Positions 9,719-18,389 of a DNA stretch of 53,241 nt are shown here, one piece after another (positions within the stretch are counted from its first letter, which is position 1; each line of letters starts with the position of its first letter). The translations under genes and the position numbers were made by a program. Under the pieces are notes generated by a model that was given only the letters and a program-made list of their open reading frames with translations, had not been told where the DNA came from and ran no database searches. Source of the DNA: an uncultured Bacteroidota bacterium. Its GTDB lineage: Bacteria; Bacteroidota; Bacteroidia; Flavobacteriales; UBA7312. The stretch spans positions 1-53,241 of the forward strand of contig CACHMF010000008.1 in NCBI GenBank assembly GCA_902580855.1, read 5' to 3'.

Positions 9719-10733
9719 ACCCGTTACTATATTAGGAATAGAATCCTCTTGTGACGATACAGCAGCGGCAATCATTCAAGATAATCGTATTCTTTCCAAT
9801 GTTATAGCTAATCAAAAAATTCATGAACAATATGGTGGTGTTGTTCCTGAATTAGCCTCTAGAGCACATCAGCAAAATATAGTTCCCGTTGTAGATCAAG
9901 CAATCACTCAAGCAGGAATTTTAAAAGAAAATATTTCAGCCATTGCATTTACAAGAGGTCCAGGATTATTGGGCTCTTTATTAGTGGGTGTTTCTTTTGC
10001 AAAAGCTTTTGCATTGGGAAGAAATATTCCAATGATTGATGTAAATCATATGCAAGGACACATTTTAGCTCATTTCATAAAGGATAAAGACGGCAGCTAT
10101 AATATGCCTGATTTTCCTTTTTTGTGCTTAACTGTTTCTGGCGGGCATACTCAAATCATTAAAATTACTAATCATCTCGAATTTGAGTTATTGGGCGAAA
10201 CTATTGATGATGCTGCTGGAGAGGCATTTGATAAATCAGCTAAGATATTAGGTCTTCCATATCCAGGCGGACCACTCATTGATAAATTTGCTAAAGAGGG
10301 AAATCCTAAAGCTTTTAAATTTGGAAAACCCAAAGTAGATGGCCTTAATTTTAGTTTTAGCGGATTAAAAACAAGTATTCTTTATTTTATTCAAAAGCAA
10401 AAAAAATATAACCCAAATTTCATAGAAGAAAACAAAGCTGATATTTGTGCTTCTATACAACACGCAATCATTACCGTTTTAATGGAAAAAATTGAGAAGG
10501 CTATTCAAGAAACGGGTATTAAAAAAGTAGCAATTGCTGGGGGTGTCTCTGCAAACTCAGAACTTAGAAAAGCTCTCCTCACTCTTGAAAAGAAAGGTTG
10601 TAAAACCTACATCCCTCCTTTTGAATATTGCACAGATAATGCTGCTATGATTGCTATTACTGGCTATTACAAATACTTGAACAATGATTTTAGCAAACAA
10701 GATATTGCTGCTCAAGCACGACTACATATTTAG
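9711..10733 (+). CDS. tsaD: tRNA N6-adenosine threonylcarbamoyltransferase TsaD
   Basis: A 340-residue Kae1/TsaD-family ATPase of the ASKHA fold. With TsaB and TsaE it transfers threonylcarbamoyl from TC-AMP to A37 of ANN-decoding tRNAs (t6A). The N-terminal [12 protein letters not shown], the metal-binding His113 and His117 in NHMQGH, and the nucleotide-binding VSGGHTQI and [11 protein letters not shown] motifs are all present. Length is typical. It overlaps ribBA by 8 nt at its 5' end. At its 3' end it overlaps the stop of the convergent PorE-like gene by 4 nt, with no terminator between them. Confidence 0.97.
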   Translation: MSKPVTILGIESSCDDTAAAIIQDNRILSNVIANQKIHEQYGGVVPELASRAHQQNIVPVVDQAITQAGILKENISAIAFTRGPGLLGSLLVGVSFAKAFALGRNIPMIDVNHMQGHILAHFIKDKDGSYNMPDFPFLCLTVSGGHTQIIKITNHLEFELLGETIDDAAGEAFDKSAKILGLPYPGGPLIDKFAKEGNPKAFKFGKPKVDGLNFSFSGLKTSILYFIQKQKKYNPNFIEENKADICASIQHAIITVLMEKIEKAIQETGIKKVAIAGGVSANSELRKALLTLEKKGCKTYIPPFEYCTDNAAMIAITGYYKYLNNDFSKQDIAAQARLHI

Positions 10734-12775
10734 TTGTCTGTAATCTCAAACTCTGTTCTTCGGTTATTTGCTCTACCTTCCTTAGTATCATTTGAATCTA
10801 CAGGCTTACTTTCTCCATAACCAACAGCTAAAACCCGACTTTTATCTACTCCTCTTGAAGTTAAATACGCTCGCACAGCATCTGCTCTTCTTTGAGATAA
10901 ATTAAGGTTATACTCATCATTTCCTACATTATCTGTATGTCCAGATAATTCTATCTTTAATAAAGGTACATCTAGCATGAGTTGTATAAGTCTGTCAAGT
11001 TCAGGATAAGAGTCTATCTTCACTTCAGATTTCCCTGTTTCAAAAAACACATTTCTTAGAGCAATTTTGCTGCCAATATCAATATTTTTCAAGGCAATTT
11101 CTTTACTAACCATATTGTATGCAGAACCTACAGGAATGTTGAAGTTTTCTGAGTGAAAAAGATATCCTTCGGCTTCGACAGATATACCGTAATTTAAACC
11201 TGAAGGAAGGGAAAGTAAAAACTTACCTGTAGCACTGTTAGAACTTACGCTCGTGTATACTTCTCCAGTAGAATTGTCATAAATTTTAATCTTTGCTTGT
11301 ATTGGAGTCTGTAAAATTCCATCAAGAATTTTACCTTTAAATACAGTTAAACTATTCCGTTCTGAGATCTTTATAGTCTTAGGGACATAAGTATTTACAA
11401 CAGGTTCTGTAATACTAGCTATTAAATGATCTTCTGTAATCACAATTGGTTCTTTGGGAGAACCCCAAAATGTAGCTTTATAGATATCCATCCCTCCTTT
11501 TCCTCCTGCTCTGTTGGAAGAAAAATAAGCATACTTTCCATTTGCGGCAATAGAGAAATACAACTCGTCATAAGGAGTGTTGATAGGCGCCCCTAGGTTA
11601 AGTGGTTTTCCCCAAAGACCATGCTTATCTCTAAAAGAAACAAAAATATCGTAACCACCAATTGAAGAATGGCCTTGAGAAGAAAAATACATACTTTGCC
11701 CATCAGGAGCCATAAAAACAGATCCCTCATGAAAAGCCGAATTTACTTCATGTCCTGCGCTTTGTCCTTTTCCCCAATACTTCTCATCCTCATCTTTTTT
11801 GCCGCTAAAAATAATATCCTGATCACCTCCATGACCACCATCCGTCACATAGTAAACTTTGATGTCTTGCGGATCATAAGAGGCAAAAGTTTCGTTTGCA
11901 TCTGTATTTACTACTTTGGACATCTTTAATACTGGTTCTGACCAAGTATTTCCTTCTAATTTAGATTGATAGATGTCAGCTTGACCATTATTGAACTTAA
12001 ACAAAAGTATTCGTTGTCCATCATAAGCTAGGCTAGATGCTACATCATCTTCTTCGGTATTTAACTCTTCAATAGCTGTTATGTCTTTCCATTTTCTATT
12101 CTGCCGAGTAGAAATATAAATATCACTATTACCCAATCGGTTACTAGAAAATATAAGTTCACTTCTGTCGGCGGTAATACATGGTGATATTTCATCAAAT
12201 TCAGTATTCAACTCTTTCACATTATCTACCCACATTCGTCTTTTTATTGCAATATTTTCAACACCACTTTTGCATTCTTTTAAATGTTTTCTATTTAGTT
12301 TATTATATCTCTCTAATGTTTTATTATCTGCCTCAGAACCAAATTTTAAAAAGTATGTTTGGGCTGTCTCAAAATCTTGCTCTAATTGAAAAGATTTACC
12401 AAGCAAAAAATAAAGTATAGGTTCAGCATCTGAATTTAATTCTAAAGATTTAAGTAAATAGTCTTTTGCTAAATATGGCTCATTAGTGTATAAATAAGCA
12501 TGTCCAATTTTTCTATTTAATTCAGAGCTATTTGGATTAAATGTATGGGCAGGCAAGTAAAATTCTAATGCAGATTTAAATTCGTTTCCTGCATACTTCA
12601 TTAACAACACTTTTTCTTCTGCTATCTCTAATAAATCATTTCCTTTATCAATAGCTGTAACTGCTGCCTTAAACCCTTCTTTATCGTTTTTAAAGTTTCC
12701 TTTTTTGAAACTAATATCTTGTGCAAAGATATTCATCCAAAAACACAAGCATAGTATTGTAATTATAAGTTTCAT
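10730..12775 (-). CDS. PorE-like OmpA-family outer-membrane-associated protein
   Basis: A 681-residue exported protein with four modules: signal peptide (1-18), TPR region (about 60-170, ELNRKIGHAYLYTNEPYLAK), a WD40/PD40-like beta-propeller (about 190-440, with ISPCITADRSELIFSSNR and GSVFMAPDGQSMYFSS blades), a carboxypeptidase-regulatory-like domain (about 475-560), and a C-terminal OmpA peptidoglycan-binding domain (LSGHTDNVGNDEYNLNLSQRRA). This is the architecture described for PorE of the type IX secretion system, which ties the outer-membrane machine to peptidoglycan. Bacteroidota genomes hold several paralogues with this layout, so it may not be PorE itself. It is the second gene of an operon, 1 nt after a TPR gene. 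Confidence 0.85.
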   Translation of the reverse strand: MKLIITILCLCFWMNIFAQDISFKKGNFKNDKEGFKAAVTAIDKGNDLLEIAEEKVLLMKYAGNEFKSALEFYLPAHTFNPNSSELNRKIGHAYLYTNEPYLAKDYLLKSLELNSDAEPILYFLLGKSFQLEQDFETAQTYFLKFGSEADNKTLERYNKLNRKHLKECKSGVENIAIKRRMWVDNVKELNTEFDEISPCITADRSELIFSSNRLGNSDIYISTRQNRKWKDITAIEELNTEEDDVASSLAYDGQRILLFKFNNGQADIYQSKLEGNTWSEPVLKMSKVVNTDANETFASYDPQDIKVYYVTDGGHGGDQDIIFSGKKDEDEKYWGKGQSAGHEVNSAFHEGSVFMAPDGQSMYFSSQGHSSIGGYDIFVSFRDKHGLWGKPLNLGAPINTPYDELYFSIAANGKYAYFSSNRAGGKGGMDIYKATFWGSPKEPIVITEDHLIASITEPVVNTYVPKTIKISERNSLTVFKGKILDGILQTPIQAKIKIYDNSTGEVYTSVSSNSATGKFLLSLPSGLNYGISVEAEGYLFHSENFNIPVGSAYNMVSKEIALKNIDIGSKIALRNVFFETGKSEVKIDSYPELDRLIQLMLDVPLLKIELSGHTDNVGNDEYNLNLSQRRADAVRAYLTSRGVDKSRVLAVGYGESKPVDSNDTKEGRANNRRTEFEITDN

Positions 12776-12776
12776 G

Positions 12777-13868
12777 TTATTCGCAGTTATTGATATAATA
12801 CGTTTTACCTTGTTGCAAGCCTAACTCTCCAGCTTTACTCCAATCATTACAAGCTCCTTCTTCATCTCTTAACATTTCTTTTGTTATACCTCTATTTAAT
12901 AAAATGGATGGATTTAATTTATCTAGCTCAAACGCTTTATTTAAATCAGCTAGAGCTGCTCCGTATTGTTCTCTGAGGTGATAAATAGCTGCTCTATTAC
13001 ACAACGCCAATATATAATTAGGATTTAAATCAAGTGCTTTATCAAAATCTATAAAGGCATCCTTATAGTTTTTATTTTCATAATACAAACTACCTCTATT
13101 ATTATAAGATACTGGGTTTGATAAATCTATACCAATGGCTTCATTAAAAGCTTGCTGGGCCTCTGCATACATTCCTTTTAATTTATAAACAGCACCTAAG
13201 TTGTTATACATAAAAGACTTAGGGTTCAATTCAATTGCAGAAATGTAGTCTTTTTCTGCTTTATCAAAATCTTCTATTAACCTGTAACAACTTCCTCTAT
13301 CATGCAATGCATATGCATTCTTATCATCTAAAGCTAAACATTTAGTAAAGGCAGTAATTGCAGATCTAAAATCTTTTTGAAGGTAATGTAAAACACCTAA
13401 TTCATAAGCTGATTTTGCGTGACTTGGAAACAACTCTAAAATCTGAGTAAACAATTCTTCAGATTGTTTAATATGATTATTTTCCTTGGCATAAACAGCT
13501 TGCTCAAAAAGAGCATCACTTCTAGTAGAGTCTAAATCATAAACAATCTTGAAATCTGCTATTGACAGCTCGTAATTATTTAATTTTTGTTGACAAACTG
13601 CTCTATTAAAATATGCATCTATATAGTTGGTATCTATAATCAAAACTTGATTTAAACACTTAATAGCATTGATGTAATCTTCATTATTCATGAAGTCGGT
13701 TGCAGCATTAAAATTTTCTTCAAGGAATTGCTGTTGTTCAGTTGCCAAGTTGATAGCAGCTATTGAATCTCGAAATTGATTTTCTGAGTTAATAAGTAAG
13801 GAATCAACATCTGATTGAGCCCAAGAAAATAAAGGGAAAATCAGAAATAAATAGGTGTAAAAACGCAT
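12777..13868 (-). CDS. secreted TPR protein, operon partner of the PorE-like gene
   Basis: A 363-residue protein with a signal peptide (MRFYTYLFLIFPLFSWAQS) and about seven well-formed TPR units from residue 50 onward, e.g. AISAFTKCLALDDKNAYALHDRG-type repeats with the classic small-hydrophobic pattern. It ends with a short Sel1/TPR-like closing segment (DEEGACNDWSKAGELG) seen in many Bacteroidota TPR proteins. It lies directly upstream of the PorE-like gene on the same strand with one base between stop and start, so the products are probably made together and may bind each other in the periplasm. Its likely promoter is just upstream. It resembles the TPR gene at 1167-2159 in general design. 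Confidence 0.88.
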   Translation of the reverse strand: MRFYTYLFLIFPLFSWAQSDVDSLLINSENQFRDSIAAINLATEQQQFLEENFNAATDFMNNEDYINAIKCLNQVLIIDTNYIDAYFNRAVCQQKLNNYELSIADFKIVYDLDSTRSDALFEQAVYAKENNHIKQSEELFTQILELFPSHAKSAYELGVLHYLQKDFRSAITAFTKCLALDDKNAYALHDRGSCYRLIEDFDKAEKDYISAIELNPKSFMYNNLGAVYKLKGMYAEAQQAFNEAIGIDLSNPVSYNNRGSLYYENKNYKDAFIDFDKALDLNPNYILALCNRAAIYHLREQYGAALADLNKAFELDKLNPSILLNRGITKEMLRDEEGACNDWSKAGELGLQQGKTYYINNCE

Positions 13869-13884
13869 TATAAAAGATTTGTCA

Positions 13885-13915
13885 TAAAATTAGGACAGTA
13901 ATATCTTAGAATCAA
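13885..13915 (-). promoter_or_regulatory. candidate promoter of the TPR/PorE-like operon
   Basis: On the minus strand TTG (13915-13913), a 20-nt spacer, then TAATTTTA (13892-13885), one mismatch from TAnnTTTG, ending 17 nt before the start codon. Spacing fits the Bacteroidota -33/-7 arrangement. Confidence 0.45.
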
Positions 13916-13945
13916 ATAATTATAATGAATAGTATTAACATTTTT

Positions 13946-14161
13946 TCAACTATCCCAAGCAGCGGAGTGAACTTGTATTTTAGTGTCTTTTTCGGAAATA
14001 ATTTTGATTGACTTGTAATTGCAAACTTCTTTTTCGTTTATTTCTCTATGTTTACCATCACAAAAAGGCATTACAGCGCTTGCACCACAAGTGCAAATAC
14101 TGTATCGTTTTCCCTTGATTATAGTAATTTCTTTAGAGCTCTCTGGAAATTCAATAGACAT
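13946..14161 (-). CDS. CDGSH iron-sulfur domain protein
   Basis: A 71-residue mitoNEET-like protein. The motif CTCGASAVMPFCDGKH supplies the three-cysteine, one-histidine ligands Cys23, Cys25, Cys34 and His38 of a redox-active, labile [2Fe-2S] cluster. Bacterial single-domain CDGSH proteins are thought to act in iron-sulfur or redox handling in the cytoplasm, but the exact role here is unknown. It has no signal peptide or membrane anchor. It is upstream of the TPR/PorE-like operon on the same strand with a 77-nt gap that holds a separate promoter candidate, so it is probably its own unit. Confidence 0.93.
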   Translation of the reverse strand: MSIEFPESSKEITIIKGKRYSICTCGASAVMPFCDGKHREINEKEVCNYKSIKIISEKDTKIQVHSAAWDS

Positions 14162-14547
14162 TATTTCACGATTTTCATTTGTTTATCTCCTATTTTCAAA
14201 ACATGTATCCATTTTGGAAGAAATAGCATGTCGATTTAAAGCAAAGAAAAGTTTATACAATAATGTAACAACTTTTCTATCAAGGTATTAAAGCGTACAC
14301 ATTTCTTTATAAAGAATCAGTAAATATATAATGAAATTATATAAGATGTGTAATTATAATGTACATATCTTACTCACTCCAAAAAAAGAATCAGAATGAT
14401 AATTTTCTTTATTCTAATAATGAGTTGCTCTATCCTAATCATCAATTTAGGTTTATATGACTTTTTTGTTGCCATAATTTTATTACAACACATTTCTTCT
14501 AGAAAGTTGAATAAACAAACTAATGTAAAAATGCTATTTTTGTTGAG
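14162..14547. other. 386-nt divergent intergenic region
   Basis: AT-rich spacer between the CDGSH gene (minus) and the CsgG-like lipoprotein gene (plus). It holds the TATTTTTG promoter box at its right end. A 51-codon hydrophobic ORF (14396-14551) is possible but overlaps that box and the next start codon, so I do not call it. On the minus strand an AGGAG-like string precedes a five-codon ORF abutting the CDGSH start. I see no tRNA, riboswitch or terminator. Confidence 0.5.
14535..14542 (+). promoter_or_regulatory. -7 box implying a leaderless lipoprotein mRNA
   Basis: TATTTTTG is an exact TAnnTTTG match ending 6 nt before the A of the start codon at 14548; transcription would start at or next to the ATG. 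A TTG lies 25 nt upstream of the box, slightly further than usual. Confidence 0.55.
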
Positions 14548-15927
14548 ATGAAAAAATACATTTACTTATGTCTACTCAGCTTTTTACTTGCTGCATGTAA
14601 TTCACCTAAATCTCTTTATAAAAAAGGTATTAAACTTCAAGAACAAAACCTACATGAACAAGCATGTCTTTACTTTACTCAATCACTAGACAAAAAACCC
14701 GAATTTACAGAAGCTAACCAAGCCTTGAAAATCTCAGGACAAAGAGTTGTTAATAATTACCTGGATGAATTTTTTAAATCCAAAAACTTTCAAAAAGTTA
14801 AAGAAGCTGTGTATCTGTATCGTTCAGCTTTACTTTTTCAAAAAAAAGTTGAAAAATATAAGATACTAATAGAAATTCCCGCACATTACACAAAAGACTA
14901 CAATATTCTGATAGATAGCTATTTAGAAAATATTTACACTAAGGCACTTAATTTATTGTCAGAAGAAAAATTTAATGAAGCAGAAGAATTATTTAAAGAA
15001 GTTTCCTTACTCAAACCTTCTTATAGAGATGTAGATGATTTACAAAATGTAGCCACTTTTGAACCTATATATCGATCTGCAGTTTCTTTTTTAGAGATCG
15101 AAAAATTTAGAGCTGCTTATTATGAATTTAATAAAATACCTGACTCATATAAAGATACAAAAGCTTTACAAAAAATTGCACTTGAAGCCGGCCTATTAAC
15201 CATTGGTTTAATGAGTTTTGAAAACGCAACCAATCAAAAAGGAGGTGAAGCAAGTGTTTCAGCACATATTTCAGATAAAATGATAAAGCTGAACAACCCT
15301 TTTATTAAGTTAGTAGATAGGATTCACACACAGACACTTATTAACGAACAAATAATGGGCTTAAGTGGGCAAACAACAGATAACACTGCTGTAAATGCAG
15401 GTGAACTAATTGGAGTTAAAGCAATTTTAACAGGTAAGCTTATCAGTTTTTCAAAAACAAAAAAACCTATTAAAAAAGAAGTGAAGAAAGCTTGGATCGA
15501 ACGTAAAGTTAAAAAATATAATCCTGACACTGAAAAACATTATTTCGAAAACGAATATGAAAAAATCACTTATAATGAGTTTTACGGTAGTAATGAAGTA
15601 AACATTTCGTTTCAATACCAGCTTATTTCTACAGAAAGTGGAGAGATTTTATTAACTGACATCATTAATCTATATAAAAAAGATGAGGTGTATTTTGCTA
15701 CTTCAAATTATAACTACAGAAATATTGTTCCAGGATATTGGAGGTGGCCAAATAAAAAAGATTCCTCAGATAAGATCAACAAGTCTATTTTAGAAAAAAA
15801 TGCCCTTAAGAAACTGTTCAGAAACAATCAAAACTTAAAACCTGTTACTCAAATAGCTGATGAGATTTACAACGACATTGCTAAGAGAATAACACAGGAC
15901 ATTAACACATATAATCCAGAAAAATAA
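14548..15927 (+). CDS. lipoprotein with TPR-like and CsgG/LpoB-like regions
   Basis: A 459-residue lipoprotein: the lipobox LLAAC puts the lipid anchor on Cys17. Residues 25-215 are helical and TPR-like (ACLYFTQSLDKKPEFTEANQAL, FNEAEELFKEVSLLKPSYRD). From about residue 220 the pattern resembles CsgG/LpoB-type domains: TIGLMSFENAT, then KLVDRIHTQTLINEQIMGLSG and GELIGVKAILTGKLISF, which parallel the family's usual 'R..l..il.EQ' and 'Ga.yiltG' positions. CsgG-like lipoproteins form secretion pores or activate wall synthases; which applies here is unknown. Its stop overlaps the next start by one base (TAATG), so it is coupled to an LPP20-like lipoprotein. The family call rests on motif memory, not a search. 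Confidence 0.65.
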   Translation: MKKYIYLCLLSFLLAACNSPKSLYKKGIKLQEQNLHEQACLYFTQSLDKKPEFTEANQALKISGQRVVNNYLDEFFKSKNFQKVKEAVYLYRSALLFQKKVEKYKILIEIPAHYTKDYNILIDSYLENIYTKALNLLSEEKFNEAEELFKEVSLLKPSYRDVDDLQNVATFEPIYRSAVSFLEIEKFRAAYYEFNKIPDSYKDTKALQKIALEAGLLTIGLMSFENATNQKGGEASVSAHISDKMIKLNNPFIKLVDRIHTQTLINEQIMGLSGQTTDNTAVNAGELIGVKAILTGKLISFSKTKKPIKKEVKKAWIERKVKKYNPDTEKHYFENEYEKITYNEFYGSNEVNISFQYQLISTESGEILLTDIINLYKKDEVYFATSNYNYRNIVPGYWRWPNKKDSSDKINKSILEKNALKKLFRNNQNLKPVTQIADEIYNDIAKRITQDINTYNPEK

Positions 15928-17285
15928 TGCGCATAATATTCTGCTACTCACTTTTATTAATCCTCTTTGCTTGTGGATCTACAAAGCAAATTAATGACAT
16001 AGAAGACATTACTCCCGACTGGGTGAAAAACTACCCTGTTAGTGAAAATTACTATACGGGAATTGGAATTGCTAACAAAAGTAAAAATCCAGTAAATTAT
16101 ATTCAAGTAGCTCAACAAAATGCATTACAAAATTTAGCTTCTCAAATTAAAGTTAATATAGCTACACAATCTGTTTTTGTACAAATGGAAAGAGAGTATG
16201 GTTTTGAAGAAGAATTTAAATCCGATATAAAAATTAAAGCAGAAGAACACCTACAAGGATATGAATTAAAAGGAACACATCAAGCAGGTGATGAATACTG
16301 GGTATATTACAGCTTAAGCAAAAGAAAATACACTGAAGTTAGACAAGCTAGAATGGAAGAAGCTATGGAACAAGCCAAAACACTACTCTCCTTCACTACG
16401 CATCAGCATTCACCAAAAGAACGGTATGTACATTTTGTAAAAGCATTAGAAGTATTAAAACCATTTTTGAGTGAGCCTTTAGCTTGCCAAATAGATGGTA
16501 GAAATGTTTTTCTGGGTAGCGAAATAATTGCTCAATTTAGGTCCTTTATGGACAACTTCAGAATTCTTTCATTAAACAAAAAGGTAAAAGTAATGCTAGG
16601 TGATAAGCTAGGAGAATTAAAGTTCGCTGTAGAATTCAACAAAACAAGAGTTGAAAATATACCGCTTATTTTTGCTTCTGATTTACTAGATGTAAAACCA
16701 TTTAGCAACTCAACAGACGAAAACGGATTATTTATAGCTATTGTTCCAAAAATATCTAGTACCGAGAATGTTCAGAAAATGCAAGTAGGCCTAAACATTG
16801 AAGATTGGCTAAAAGAGGCTACTACAGATAATTTTACACAAAAGTTAGCAAGAGGAGTTAAATCACACCAAATAACAATGCCAATATATGTATACACTCC
16901 TTTAGTTTATGTTCAATCAAAAGAAAAGTATTTTGGCACACTTTATAGAAGTCAAGATTTAAAATTTGCCGCTGAAACCGCCCTGAATAAACTTGGCTTT
17001 TCTCCTACTGGAAGAAAAGATGAAGCTGAGTTATTTATGCAGATAGAAGCCAATACTGAAAAAGGAAGAACGCAAACAGGCCAAAAAATGTTTACTGCAT
17101 TTTTAAACATGAGTATTCAGGTGAAAGACAAGAATCAGATGATTGTTTTTAGTGAACAATTAAACAAATTAAAAGGAATTCAACTGAGTTTTGAACAAGC
17201 TAACACCTCTGCTTATGAAAAAGCACAAGAAGAACTAAACAAAAGTATTATCCCAAATTTTGTTAATAGTTTCATACAAAAATAA
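15927..17285 (+). CDS. LPP20-family lipoprotein
   Basis: A 452-residue lipoprotein with lipobox ILFAC (Cys16). Residues 28-140 match the LPP20 pattern: PDWVKNYPVSENYYTGIGIA, an alanine-rich helix with ALQNLASQIKVNIATQS, and a Tyr-rich strand near DEYWVYYSLSKRKY. LPP20-domain proteins include the Helicobacter antigen and the flagellar protein FlgP, and are outer-membrane associated. The C-terminal ~250 residues are unrecognised, though a second similar alpha/beta unit may lie at 335-450. It overlaps the CsgG-like gene by one base. A bidirectional terminator overlaps its stop and separates it from another LPP20-like lipoprotein gene on the opposite strand. Confidence 0.75.
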   Translation: MRIIFCYSLLLILFACGSTKQINDIEDITPDWVKNYPVSENYYTGIGIANKSKNPVNYIQVAQQNALQNLASQIKVNIATQSVFVQMEREYGFEEEFKSDIKIKAEEHLQGYELKGTHQAGDEYWVYYSLSKRKYTEVRQARMEEAMEQAKTLLSFTTHQHSPKERYVHFVKALEVLKPFLSEPLACQIDGRNVFLGSEIIAQFRSFMDNFRILSLNKKVKVMLGDKLGELKFAVEFNKTRVENIPLIFASDLLDVKPFSNSTDENGLFIAIVPKISSTENVQKMQVGLNIEDWLKEATTDNFTQKLARGVKSHQITMPIYVYTPLVYVQSKEKYFGTLYRSQDLKFAAETALNKLGFSPTGRKDEAELFMQIEANTEKGRTQTGQKMFTAFLNMSIQVKDKNQMIVFSEQLNKLKGIQLSFEQANTSAYEKAQEELNKSIIPNFVNSFIQK

Positions 17286-17310
17286 AAAAGCCCGTTTGCA
17301 CGGGCTTTTT
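17285..17310. terminator. bidirectional intrinsic terminator
   Basis: AAAAAGCCCG-TTTGCA-CGGGCTTTTT, a perfect hairpin with A and T runs on both sides. It serves the LPP20 gene (plus) and the convergent small lipoprotein gene (minus). Confidence 0.9.
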
Positions 17311-17329
17311 AAAATTAAATTAGCAAATA

Positions 17330-17905
17330 TTATTGATTAGCTATTTGTTCCATAGCTTCTTCAAATGTTTTCTTGAACTGTTCGTAGTTGTACTGGGCTT
17401 TAACTTTTTCATCTTTCGATAAACGCTCATGATACTTAGCAACTAATTTGTCAGCAGAAAGCTCAATAGCCATATAGCATTTGTATTTTCCTTCAGATGT
17501 TTGGGTAAATTTTTCACAAATTTTAATCGCTCCTCTTAATTCCTCATTAACTATGGTACGTGCCATTTCGTTAAAAGATTCTGTAACTTCTTCTTTGTTG
17601 TTAAATTCGGTCGAGCTCACATAATTATCACCTACAATTTGCATGGTCGATTTCATGGTTTTTGCCAATTCCGATTGAGCGTTAGAACGCGCTTTCTTTT
17701 TTGAAGTCATTTGATCTAAGCTCTCGCCAATAGCGCTGGCTCTAAAAGTCTTTTTATCAGAAAAGAAATCTTTTCCAGAGCAATACTGCTCTAGCAACAC
17801 CTCTCCTTGTTGTTTAGGTGAAACACCTACTTCTTCTTTGCTTTTACAGCCTACCACTAAAAGTGTAGAAAGAGCAAACAAAGTCATAATTTTAAATATT
17901 CTCAT
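17330..17905 (-). CDS. small LPP20-like lipoprotein
   Basis: A 191-residue lipoprotein with lipobox LLVVGC (Cys20). The mature part has the LPP20-like order: FRASAIGESLDQMTSKKKAR followed by an Ala/Ser-rich helix (NAQSELAKTMKSTMQ), then a strand ending GKYKCYMAIELSADKLVAKY. The C-terminus is a charged helix. It converges on the larger LPP20 gene and shares its terminator, so the three lipoprotein genes form a cluster without being one operon. Cys43 and others could form a disulfide in the periplasm. The role is unknown; membership is inferred from the motif pattern. Confidence 0.7.
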   Translation of the reverse strand: MRIFKIMTLFALSTLLVVGCKSKEEVGVSPKQQGEVLLEQYCSGKDFFSDKKTFRASAIGESLDQMTSKKKARSNAQSELAKTMKSTMQIVGDNYVSSTEFNNKEEVTESFNEMARTIVNEELRGAIKICEKFTQTSEGKYKCYMAIELSADKLVAKYHERLSKDEKVKAQYNYEQFKKTFEEAMEQIANQ

Positions 17906-18028
17906 AGGATTGATTTGTTTTAATTATGGTATAAAATTAAAATTATTTTAACTTGTAACAAAACATAAGAAGTGTTGGGTTTAAAAAAACTTACCAAAAC
18001 TGTATATTGAAGAAGTTAAATCCAAAAT

Positions 18029-18331
18029 TTAACAGCTATTATTACTGTCTAAACAATATCTTTTTTTAGCAATCCATTGATAAACCATATCTCTAACACT
18101 TTTAGGAATTATTCGTAAAACTGTTAAAAATTTGTAAGGATAAGGCAACCATTTAACGATGAATAAAACTGCATCAGAAGAATATAAAACTTTTTCTGTT
18201 AACCGAACCTCAATGCTATCGTTAGTTTTTTGTAATGGCAGAAATTCGAAAACAGTGGATTTTTGCTTAATAAACTTAATACATAAACAGCAAAAAGAAC
18301 AATTTGAATCGTATAATACTTTAGGCTTCAC
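18029..18331 (-). CDS. DUF393 (DCC family) thioredoxin-like protein
   Basis: A 100-residue protein of the DUF393/DCC family of putative thiol-disulfide oxidoreductases. The signature YDSNCSFC (DxxCxxC) is at residues 8-15, and the conserved end PKSVRDMVYQWIAKKRY matches the family's usual tail. It is shorter than many members but appears complete. The only in-frame start is a GTG at 18331; upstream in frame a stop is reached within about 25 nt and there is no ATG. That start lies about 10 nt after the hairpin terminating the FKBP gene, so it either has a weak promoter inside that region or depends on read-through. Its substrate is unknown. Confidence 0.78.
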   Translation of the reverse strand: MKPKVLYDSNCSFCCLCIKFIKQKSTVFEFLPLQKTNDSIEVRLTEKVLYSSDAVLFIVKWLPYPYKFLTVLRIIPKSVRDMVYQWIAKKRYCLDSNNSC

Positions 18332-18341
18332 TGATAAATTA

Positions 18342-18371
18342 AAAAAGCCCCGCTATTCAGTTCGGCTTTTT
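18342..18371 (-). terminator. intrinsic terminator of the FKBP gene
   Basis: AAAAAGCC pairs with GGCTTTTT around a 14-nt loop, 19 nt after the FKBP stop on the minus strand, with a T-run in that direction. Confidence 0.75.
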
Positions 18372-18389
18372 ATTAAAATATAATTTAGA

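Noticed and set aside
14019-14291. 90-codon plus-strand ORF over the CDGSH gene
   Set aside because: Antisense to a protein with a complete CDGSH metal motif; no family features.
14396-14551. 51-codon hydrophobic ORF upstream of the CsgG-like lipoprotein
   Set aside because: It overlaps an exact -7 promoter box and the next gene's start, has no recognisable family, and hydrophobic short ORFs are expected by chance in T-rich spacer DNA.
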